A DNA stretch of 9,203 bases from Firmicutes bacterium UBA5493 (GTDB lineage: Bacteria; Bacillota; Limnochordia; Darwinibacteriales; Darwinibacteriaceae): positions 1-9,203 of the forward strand of contig DIPH01000003.1 of assembly GCA_002424045.1 (NCBI GenBank). Direction: 5' to 3'. A program made the position numbers and the translations under genes. The notes under the pieces were generated by a model. The model was given only the letters and a program-made list of their open reading frames with translations. It did not search any database and was not told the DNA's origin. This document shows positions 1-5,059 of the stretch, one piece after another (position 1 is the stretch's first letter; the number at the start of each line of letters is the position of its first letter).

Positions 1-17
1 CCAAAGAGTGTTAGAAA

Positions 18-1331
18 TTACAACACTACAATCGATATTGCTCCCTGGATCATAGTGCTACTGTCGCCTCTCACCAGAATTTCAAAAGACTCACCCTCCA
101 GCTTGTGTCTGAATTCCTCACACTCTAGAACCCATCTCTGGCAAAATTGATCGGGCTTTTCTTCCTTCCAATAGAAGGCGTTTCTGTCCTTGGCACTGTC
201 TCTACCTAATCTTGCAAAGACAGGATCGAGCGAACTGTAGGAATATGAAGGATGCGTAGCCATGGGGTTCATTCCAAACAGATTCGAATCTAGACGGGAT
301 ACAACCCTTCCCTTTGGCGCCGATGGAGGATGCGGAATCTCAGGCAATTCAAATCCATTTTCGTTTTCACTATACGATGGCGGTGCCATCTCCACATTTC
401 CGTGTGTGGTTATTTCGATGACTAAATGATCCACCGGAGCCCAGCCTGCGTTGGTCAACATGAACTCAATGGGAGATAAAATTTTGCGATCCCGAAGGGC
501 AGAAAACGCTTGGTGGACCCACTCCCGAAAACTTAGCAGCCACTGCGCATAACGCTCCTCGTAGTCAGAGATTTCTTCAACCGAGGGAGGAATCACTCTG
601 AACAAAGGGCTTGAAAAAGCTGTTTTCATGAACTTGGCGTTGGGAAACGCCACCTCAAGCCGATGGATTTGCTTAACGTATTCCTCCAGCTGATCGATCA
701 TGTCTTCCGTTAGTTCACTCAAAGAAATCGGCCCTTGACCTGAAACAGAGAACTCACTGATCTCGATCATTGGAAACTGCTGGCTGAAAGCCCGCAACTC
801 GTCCTCCAATTTGGCAATCTTTCTGTCTTTGTCATCCTTCTCTGGTGGTAAAATCCAAGCATCTGGAATCATGATATATGCTAACCCGCACCGGGTGGCA
901 CTAATTACCATGCCTATGTCATGTGTCAAGACACGCACATCCTTATCTTGACTTTCCTGCCGGTACAGCCAAGCTGTGGCAACTAGTTCATCATCGTTTC
1001 GGTCCACATCCAGTTCAGGCACTTCTCTCTTCAAGTCCTGAAGTTTATAGTTTGGGGCGAACTTGATGCTGATCCGCTTATCGCCGACTTGCCTCACCAA
1101 CTCCTTTTCCTCAAGTACTTGCCCCAACAAAGAGTTTGCCGCCCTGGCTCGCCTGGCGCGCCTGGAATTTCCATCGTGCTTCTGTCTGTCGATTTCGGAT
1201 ACCACCGGCGTAGAAATTAAAACCACGACTTCAGTGACATTTTCTAGTTCATCGATCTCCCAGTCTATTTTGTCATACTTCCTACACTGAATGAAGAAAT
1301 TGGTATCCACAAATAAGTGTATTGTTGACAA
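18..1331 (-). CDS. PIN-domain protein, probable ribonuclease, 437 aa
   Basis: The N-terminal ~150 residues form a PIN nuclease domain with the expected acidic residues: D9 in VDTN, E46 in VSEID, D113/D114 in NDDELVATA and D138 in THDIGM. A basic stretch (RRARRARAAN, residues 57-66) follows the second acid, as is common in the larger stand-alone PIN proteins. PIN enzymes are metal-dependent RNases. Residues about 165-185 are charged and may form a short coiled coil. The C-terminal ~250 residues, rich in Pro/Ser and acidic residues, match nothing I recognise. The reading frame is open upstream to about 1490, but I chose the TTG at 1331 because AAGGAGG lies 7 nt before it and the PIN fold begins immediately after. 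The size is far above a VapC toxin (~130 aa) and no VapB-like antitoxin is adjacent, so it is probably not a classical TA toxin. The target is unknown. Confidence 0.85.
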   Translation of the reverse strand: MSTIHLFVDTNFFIQCRKYDKIDWEIDELENVTEVVVLISTPVVSEIDRQKHDGNSRRARRARAANSLLGQVLEEKELVRQVGDKRISIKFAPNYKLQDLKREVPELDVDRNDDELVATAWLYRQESQDKDVRVLTHDIGMVISATRCGLAYIMIPDAWILPPEKDDKDRKIAKLEDELRAFSQQFPMIEISEFSVSGQGPISLSELTEDMIDQLEEYVKQIHRLEVAFPNAKFMKTAFSSPLFRVIPPSVEEISDYEERYAQWLLSFREWVHQAFSALRDRKILSPIEFMLTNAGWAPVDHLVIEITTHGNVEMAPPSYSENENGFELPEIPHPPSAPKGRVVSRLDSNLFGMNPMATHPSYSYSSLDPVFARLGRDSAKDRNAFYWKEEKPDQFCQRWVLECEEFRHKLEGESFEILVRGDSSTMIQGAISIVVL

Positions 1332-1338
1332 TGCTATG

Positions 1339-1345
1339 CCTCCTT
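1339..1345 (-). promoter_or_regulatory. Ribosome binding site deciding a TTG start
   Basis: AAGGAGG on the minus strand, 7 nt upstream of the TTG at 1331. It argues for the TTG start of the PIN gene over the GTG at 1454 or the ATG at 1370, neither of which has a comparable site. Confidence 0.75.
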
Positions 1346-1498
1346 CCGTTGCTTCAGCATGCGCTAGCATCCGGACATACCGTAATGCCTTTATTTTCCT
1401 AGAACCCTTGATCTCTTCGCAGTAAGCCCGATATTTCCTCTTTGCAAGCAGCACCTGACCTGGATCCCCAGGTATTTGTTGGAGTTAGGTCGTTTAGT

Positions 1499-1526
1499 AA
1501 CACCAATTGTTCTGATTGGTGTTTTT
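1499..1526 (+). terminator. Hairpin with T-tract, possible terminator
   Basis: A perfect 9-bp stem (AACACCAAT / ATTGGTGTT, loop TGTTCTG) runs into five T's on the plus strand. The shape is that of an intrinsic terminator, but the stem is A/T-rich and no plus-strand gene ends just before it. It may instead be a minus-strand operator or a chance repeat inside the unassigned coding-like stretch. Confidence 0.35.
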
Positions 1527-1725
1527 ACAACGTTGCCCGACAGGTCGCGGCCCCATTCAAAGGTCGACATTTTTGATGAAATGCTAACAAAGAACTGGCG
1601 CACGACAGCGCAGCTTAAGTCACGCCAATCAGGACTGTAGGTTATATACTGCATTGCAAGCCCTTAGATGCCGCTGGTCGAGGGTAAGTCATGAAAATTC
1701 CCCTCAGTGACATCGCTGACACGAA

Positions 1726-2046
1726 CTAAGGCTCCTTCACCTGCAAATAGTCTTTCAAGGCCTCTTGTAGGATCTGGGAATAATTAACGCCAGCTTGTTC
1801 GGCTTTAGCATTAAGCCAACTAGGAATGGTGAGGTTTTTCCGCACAGCACGGTAGTCATGGGCTCTGCGATAAGAAGAGAAGTCGATATCGACCAAGGTA
1901 ACGAGTTCATCACCGGATGGTTTGGGAGGCACTGATGGTTCTGGTAGATCCCTCCCTAGATCCTGTTGGGTGATTCCCCACAACCCAATAGCATCTCGAG
2001 TCATTTCTATGGTTTCTGCCAAACTGCTTCCTTGAGTATTGATCTC
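1726..2046 (-). pseudogene. hicB: 5'-truncated HicB-family antitoxin
   Basis: The C-terminal half of a HicB antitoxin. In frame it reads NTQGSSLAETIEMTRDAIGL, a proline-rich linker (PEPSVPPKPS), VTLVDIDFSSYRRAHDYRAV and NLTIPSWLNAKAEQAGVNYS, ending ILQEALKDYLQVKEP. This is the classic end of the HicB partial RNase-H fold plus a C-terminal ribbon-helix-helix/helix DNA-binding part. The first ~35 residues, the start codon and the usual hicA toxin are missing. Homology stops at about 2046 and an in-frame TAA follows at 2058, exactly where a copy of the Phd-Uma2 gene begins on the other strand. The TTG at 2022 lacks a good ribosome site, so expression of the DNA-binding tail is possible but unlikely. 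The family call is firm, and truncation is shown by the junction. Confidence 0.8.
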
Positions 2047-2051
2047 TAAAT

Positions 2052-2607
2052 AAGGTTAGTTCTACCGAGGTACAAAACAATTTCGGCAAATACCTCCTCT
2101 TAGCTAACGAGCAAGACATAATCGTTACCCGTAATGGTCAAGAGGTGGCTTGCCTTTCGGGCTTGAAGACCCAAAAAGGCGGATTTAGTATGGTATCTGA
2201 AAGAGCTTTAGCCGACGGTTATGGACTGGGCAGAGCAAGCTACGAAGAGTTTCTTGAGCTCACAAGGGATAGCACAGAGCGCTACGAGTTGATTGACGGC
2301 GAGGTTTTTCTTCAGGCTTCACCAAAAGCGGCTCACCAATTAACCCAAATGGTACTGGCCGCAACGTTTTTCAATCACTTTGACGGACAGAACTGTGTTC
2401 CCATGAGTGCTCCCTTCGATATTACCATTCGCCGCTCCAAAGACGATGTTAATGTAGTACAACCTGATCTAATGGTCATCTGCGATCTGCCAGAAAAGCT
2501 CGGAGAAGACGGATACTACTACGGAGTGCCTACTCTAGTCGTAGAAATCCTTTCGGAGGGTACAAGGAGAAACGATCTCCTCAAAAAGCTAAACCTCTAT
2601 ATGACCG
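2052..2607 (+). repeat. Direct repeat, copy 1 (556 bp)
   Basis: Aligns without gaps to 5069-5624, with about 44 mismatches by hand count (about 92% identity). Sixteen residue changes fall in ~185 codons. Same orientation as copy 2. Confidence 0.9.
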
Positions 2608-2639
2608 TCTATGGGGCAGGGTCCTCAGGAATATGGTAG
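2052..2639 (+). pseudogene. Truncated Phd-Uma2 fusion, copy 1
   Basis: Codon-for-codon relative of the intact gene at 5060-5806. Homology starts at its fourth codon (AAG, 2052), so the ATG and promoter are lost; an in-frame TGA sits at 2040-2042. It runs without indels to 2607, then has a short insertion and frameshifts and ends at TAG 2637-2639. The last ~58 residues of Uma2, including EYWVVDP, are therefore missing or scrambled, though a degenerate trace of that motif can be aligned at about 2617-2636. The Uma2 core survives: ERYELIDGE, VVQPDLMVICD and VPTLVVEIL. GTG 2145 or ATG 2190 (preceded by AAAAGGCGG) could still start a 149-164 aa product. I call it a pseudogene because both ends are damaged. 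The frame has stayed open across 556 bp, so decay is recent or the fragment is still used. Confidence 0.85.
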
Positions 2640-2691
2640 CTCGGCGTTTCACTTGGTGCTGCGCTAAGGTAGTGAGTATAACCACCTATCA

Positions 2692-2720
2692 TTGCACTTT
2701 CTTTGTTTCTCTGTTATACT
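2692..2720 (+). promoter_or_regulatory. Promoter of the AbrB/RelE operon
   Basis: TTGCAC (-35, weak match), a 17-bp spacer and TATACT (-10, 5 of 6). It lies about 60 bp before the chosen ATG at 2780. An imperfect inverted repeat (GGTAGT...ACCACC, about 2668-2686) lies just upstream and could be an operator, as TA antitoxins usually repress their own promoter; that part is speculative. Confidence 0.6.
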
Positions 2721-2779
2721 GATTTCAAAGAAGAATGTATACTTGTGGAGATTCGACATATGCTAAAGGAGTGACAAAT

Positions 2780-3154
2780 ATGGCAATCGGCCCATTGGAG
2801 CGTGATCATTTGAAGGATAGCAAAATCATTCGTGTATCCAGGAAACGGCAGATCACGATTCCGCTAGAATATTTTGAAAATCTGGATCTAGGTACCGAGG
2901 TGGAGTGTTCGCTAGAAAATGGCTCGATTGTAATTCGCCCCTTACGGCGCCACGTTTCTGATGAGTTTTCTGTTGATATACTCAAGGATCTAGTGGCTAA
3001 GGGATTTTCTGGTGATGGACTTATTCGTCAATTCGAAATTGAACAAGCTAACTTTCGAGGAGCTGTTCGGAGAATGGCCGAAGACGTAGACAAAATCGCG
3101 GAAGGTTCCATCCCTTCTGCCACTTTTGCAGACATTTTTGGTTCGGAGAACTGA
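2780..3154 (+). CDS. AbrB/MazE-type antitoxin, 124 aa
   Basis: Likely antitoxin and autorepressor of the downstream RelE-like toxin. Residues about 14-55 form a SpoVT/AbrB swapped-hairpin DNA-binding domain: SKIIRVSRKRQITIPLEYFE followed by LDLGTEVECSLENGSIVIRP. The C-terminal ~65 residues are helical and acidic (ILKDLVAKGF, RRMAEDVDKIAEGS) and are the natural candidate for wrapping the toxin. The frame is open 15 codons further upstream, but the ATG at 2780 has AAAGGAG 8 nt before it and fits the domain. The stop is 2 nt before the toxin start, so the genes form a tight operon behind the promoter at 2692-2720. Domain call firm; antitoxin role inferred from family and gene order. Confidence 0.85.
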   Translation: MAIGPLERDHLKDSKIIRVSRKRQITIPLEYFENLDLGTEVECSLENGSIVIRPLRRHVSDEFSVDILKDLVAKGFSGDGLIRQFEIEQANFRGAVRRMAEDVDKIAEGSIPSATFADIFGSEN

Positions 3155-3156
3155 TT

Positions 3157-3468
3157 ATGTATGAGCTACTCTTCAGTCCGTCTGCAGAGCGCTATTTCAA
3201 GAAGCTGAAAGACAAGGCCTTGAAAGGAGCTTTGGAGAAGGCGCTTCTGGAGATTGCAGCAGATCCATACTGCGGAAGCCAAAAAAAGGGCGATTTATCT
3301 GGTTTCTTCAGTTACGACCTTCGCTACCGCAAGATCAATTACGAAATTGCCTACGCCATTCGAGAGGACAATGGAAAACGCGTAATTGTAGTACTTGCCG
3401 GAACAAGAGAGAACTTTTATGAGCAACTCAAGCGTTACCTAAAAGCATCCGATTCAGTTCTTTGCTAA
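3157..3468 (+). CDS. RelE/ParE-family toxin, 103 aa
   Basis: Small basic protein with the RelE-superfamily layout. A helical start (MYELLFSPSAERYFKKLK) is followed by a helix around ALKGALEKALLEI, then strands LRYRKINYEIAYAI and RVIVVLAGTRENFYEQLKRY. The Arg/Lys/Tyr-rich strands are where ribosome-dependent mRNA endonucleases of this family keep their active residues. Length is normal (~90-105 aa) and I see no frameshift or missing part. GGAG at 3145-3148, 8 nt upstream, is its own ribosome site inside the antitoxin end. Whether it is a RelE-like mRNA interferase or a ParE-like gyrase poison cannot be told from sequence alone. It should be toxic if expressed without the AbrB-type partner. Confidence 0.85.
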   Translation: MYELLFSPSAERYFKKLKDKALKGALEKALLEIAADPYCGSQKKGDLSGFFSYDLRYRKINYEIAYAIREDNGKRVIVVLAGTRENFYEQLKRYLKASDSVLC

Positions 3469-3954
3469 AGCGAGCCCTGCTGCGTGGCGAAACGCTTCTT
3501 GGATTGTGCTGCTTGAATATCTTGGAAAAACATCCAAGAGTAAGAACAGTGTGAACCAGAAGGATCAGTCCGTCAAACCAACGCCCTGGATGATCAATCG
3601 CCCAAGGAGACCAAGCGTGTTGGTCAAGCAAAGAAGCCGCCTTCTGTAGGGGTTCCTTGCCAAGATTCTCTTCTTGAGCCTCCCACGACTAAAGTCGCGG
3701 GTGTGCTCGGCTAAATCATAAAACCTGGCCACATCGTCAATCATCGCCTGGACCTTGTAGCTCTGCACTTCGAGCAACACCACACTGTCAGTGAAGTACA
3801 TGGTGTCCAGATACTCCTATTCCGCTTCCCTATCACGGACAGCACCTGGATAAATCGGTATCTCCTCTATTCTTTCAGGCAGGGTTGCCGCCAAGACAGG
3901 AGCGGAAAGTACAAATAGCAAAAGTAGCGCCCAACCAACTCTACGAATCCCCAT
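3465..3954 (-). pseudogene. Broken secreted-protein gene (amber stop plus frameshifts)
   Basis: Minus-strand ATG at 3954 opens a clear Sec signal peptide: MGIRRVGWALLLLFVLSAP then VLAATLPERI, with cleavage expected after ALA-like VLA/A. The mature part reads IEEIPIYPGAVRDREAE, then an in-frame TAG at 3819-3817 (codon 46), then continues in the same frame as EYLDTMYFTDSVVLLEVQ and SYKVQAMIDDVARFYDLAEH. The pattern 'IPIYPGA...SY.V.A.IDDVARFY' resembles small exported proteins of Bacillota of unknown function. From about 3660 coding character moves to a second frame (AIDHPGRWFDGLILLVHT, near 3590-3540), then a third (FFQDIQAAQSKKRFATQQG), ending at a TAG overlapping the RelE stop. Nonsense is certain if the frame is right; the two frameshifts are inference. 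Confidence 0.65.
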
Positions 3955-4202
3955 CAGGATTCCTACCTCTCTTTCGAATCGATGTCGGCCTTCCCATCAT
4001 CTACCGTCTCCAACGTTCACCCCCTTACCTTCCGATCCGGGTTACTTTAAGGCAATCAAGAGTAGGTAGTCTTTGTGTTGGTAAATTCTGCAAGAGCTTG
4101 GGGTTTTCCTGTAGTTTCTATCCATCTTTTGACAAATATGTGGGGTGTGGGAGGGAGCTGCTCAACGATCCTTGGGCGGTTTTGGAGAAATGCCACCACT
4201 AG
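3955..4202. other. Gene-free stretch upstream of the secreted-protein remnant
   Basis: No convincing gene on either strand. The plus strand is open but reads as the complement of the signal-peptide gene and has no family resemblance. On the minus strand a 16-codon reading frame (TTG 4013 to TAG 3963) follows AAGGGGGTGA and ends 8 nt before the ATG at 3954. It could be a leader peptide or a scrap of an upstream gene. I found no good sigma-A promoter for the minus-strand gene. Confidence 0.3.
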
Positions 4203-4301
4203 AAGGCCCGGGTGGACTATACGGCAATCCGAATTAGCTTCGAGATCACCGTGACTGAAGGCAAGATGTAGGACGTGTGATCGGCGATGGAGGAATGCAC
4301 A
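4203..4301 (+). pseudogene. Possible FMN-binding-domain scrap
   Basis: One plus-strand frame reads KARVDYTAIRISFEITVTEG then KM*DV*SAMEECT before a TAA. The run 'I.FEITVTEGKM.DV' resembles the 'v.V.VeDGKI.dV' part of FMN-binding domains, with two stops that could be C-to-T changes of CAG and CGA. It is only 33 codons and the match is short, so this is a weak call; it could be chance. Confidence 0.2.
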
Positions 4302-4319
4302 TAATTATGATATAATAAT
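4301..4319 (+). promoter_or_regulatory. Extended -10 promoter within an inverted repeat (Phd/RelE operon)
   Basis: TGATATAAT at 4308-4316 is a perfect extended -10 (TGnTATAAT), with no good -35 at the right distance. It lies inside an inverted repeat AT-A-ATTAT-gat-ATAAT-A-AT with a single mismatched pair. A repressor bound there would block RNA polymerase directly, as expected for a Phd/YefM antitoxin autoregulating its operon. The ATG at 4349 is 33 nt downstream, with GAGGAGG at 4334-4340. Confidence 0.6.
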
Positions 4320-4348
4320 GGCAGAATAATATCGAGGAGGGGTTTTGA

Positions 4349-4615
4349 ATGATCATTAAAGCTTCGACCACTCTGCGTAATGATTACGGCGCCATCTCAA
4401 AACTAGCCCATGAGTCGGAAGAACCTATCTATATCACAAAGAATGGCGAGGGTGACCTAGTCGTCATGAGTATGGACGCCTTTGAACGGCGCGAGGAAAC
4501 GTTTAGGCTGCGGATGAGACTAGAGCTGGCGGAGATGTCACGCAAGGCAGGAGATGAGGGTTTCACATTGGAACAATCACGGCAGCGGTTAAGTGAGATC
4601 TATGGAAAAATATGA
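4349..4615 (+). CDS. Phd/YefM-family antitoxin, 88 aa
   Basis: Antitoxin and probable operon repressor. Residues 1-48 carry the Phd/YefM fold and signature: MIIKASTTLRNDYGAISKLA, then PIYITKNGEGDLVVMSMDAFE. The C-terminal 40 residues are charged and helical (RMRLELAEMSRKAGDEGF, QSRQRLSEIYGKI), the part that threads across the toxin in this family. The start is clear: GAGGAGG lies 8 nt before the ATG. Length is typical. It overlaps the next gene by 14 bp, so translation is coupled. A promoter with an operator-like repeat lies upstream and a terminator follows the toxin, making this a complete self-contained cassette. Confidence 0.92.
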   Translation: MIIKASTTLRNDYGAISKLAHESEEPIYITKNGEGDLVVMSMDAFERREETFRLRMRLELAEMSRKAGDEGFTLEQSRQRLSEIYGKI

Positions 4616-4943
4616 ACTGATCCTACTAGCACCTGCCCAAAGTGAACTAGAAGAAATCGCCTTGGTCCACTTTGAACTGGCCGGCCCGCAATCGGCCCAA
4701 GAGGTAACAGACCGTATCTATTCGTGCCTCGAGAAACTGCAATCGTACCCAGATTTGGGAATTGCTTGTCGCGATAAAGAGCTTGCCTTACAGGGATATC
4801 GAATGCTAATTTGCGGCCAGCACCTATGTTCTTATCGGACCATCGAGAACAAGGTATTTGTTTATCACATTGTGGATGGACGCGCAAACTATCCAAAACT
4901 GCTAGATCACCTAAAAAGAGACGACATCGGTGCCTCTAGCTAA
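4602..4943 (+). CDS. RelE/ParE-family toxin, 113 aa
   Basis: Toxin partner of the Phd/YefM protein. Sequence order fits RelE/ParE: strand MEKYELILLAPAQSELEEIA, helical hairpin through QEVTDRIYSCLEKLQSYPDL, then the core strands GYRMLICGQHLCSYRTIENK and VFVYHIVDGRANYPKLLDHL. The 'YRMLI...Y.....VFVYHIVDGR.NY..LL' end is a strong family signature, and the Arg in 'DGR' is often functional. I chose the ATG at 4602 over the GTG at 4593 because MEKYELILL is the usual beginning. It has no strong ribosome site, consistent with coupling to the antitoxin. Target (ribosome-bound mRNA or gyrase) cannot be decided. It is intact, full length, and unrelated in detail to the RelE at 3157. Confidence 0.9.
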   Translation: MEKYELILLAPAQSELEEIALVHFELAGPQSAQEVTDRIYSCLEKLQSYPDLGIACRDKELALQGYRMLICGQHLCSYRTIENKVFVYHIVDGRANYPKLLDHLKRDDIGASS

Positions 4944-4944
4944 T

Positions 4945-4972
4945 CCTCTGGAGATATCTCAGGGGTTTTTTT
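4945..4972 (+). terminator. Intrinsic terminator of the Phd/RelE operon
   Basis: Begins 1 nt after the toxin stop. Stem CCTCTG / CAGGGG (6 bp with one T-G pair), loop of about 9 nt that may pair partly, followed by seven T's. Confidence 0.85.
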
Positions 4973-4989
4973 GTGCCCAAAAGCAGGCA

Positions 4990-5018
4990 TTGACAGACCT
5001 ACTCTGTCTTGCTATGGT
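4990..5018 (+). promoter_or_regulatory. Promoter of the Phd-Uma2 gene
   Basis: Perfect TTGACA at 4990-4995, a 17-bp spacer and TATGGT (-10, 4 of 6) at 5013-5018. The start of transcription would fall in the palindrome at 5023-5039. Confidence 0.7.
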
Positions 5019-5022
5019 TAAC

Positions 5023-5039
5023 TTAGCTACTGTAGCTAA
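5023..5039. promoter_or_regulatory. 17-bp perfect palindrome, candidate autoregulatory operator
   Basis: TTAGCTAC-T-GTAGCTAA is a perfect 8+1+8 palindrome starting 4 bp after the -10 box and ending 20 bp before the ATG at 5060. Its position over the transcription start is that of a repressor site. The gene it controls encodes a Phd-type DNA-binding half, so autorepression is the obvious hypothesis. No T-tract follows, so it is not a terminator. Confidence 0.6.
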
Positions 5040-5059
5040 AGCAACGAAATGGGGTGCAA

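Larger units (their letters stand above)
1332..1725 (-). other. Unassigned stretch between PIN gene and hicB fragment
   Basis: No gene can be named here. The minus strand has two overlapping open stretches. One (1654 to 1391) reads MQYITYSPDWRDLSC and continues through WGRDLSGNVVKTPIRTIG. The other opens after a TAA near 1490 and runs in frame into the PIN gene, reading LQQIPGDPGQVLLAKRKYR and onwards. Both look more protein-like than random sequence, and a single frameshift near 1490 would join them, so this may be the decayed end of a gene that once lay upstream of the PIN gene. I recognise no family. An imperfect inverted repeat (TCAGTGACATCGCTGA, about 1705-1720) lies just past the hicB stop. 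Confidence 0.3.

Noticed and set aside
1063..1290. Plus-strand open frame inside the PIN gene
   Set aside because: Antisense shadow of a well-supported PIN domain.
2099..2106. TTAGCTAA in copy 1 as a second operator
   Set aside because: It lies inside coding sequence and is just one 8-bp palindrome; copy 2 has TTGGCTAA there, so it is a chance synonymous difference.
2735..2779. Upstream ATG for the AbrB-type antitoxin (139 aa)
   Set aside because: No ribosome site before 2735, whereas ATG 2780 has AAAGGAG at good spacing and begins the family-like sequence.
3468..3515. AAGCG...CGCTT inverted repeat after the AbrB/RelE operon
   Set aside because: Only a 5-bp stem with a long loop and no T-tract; not a credible terminator.
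3885..4202. 105-codon plus-strand open frame
   Set aside because: It overlaps the antisense of a convincing signal peptide on the minus strand, has no ribosome site and resembles no family.
4600..4896. Minus-strand open frame opposite the RelE/ParE toxin
   Set aside because: Complement of a well-recognised toxin gene; no start signal or homology.
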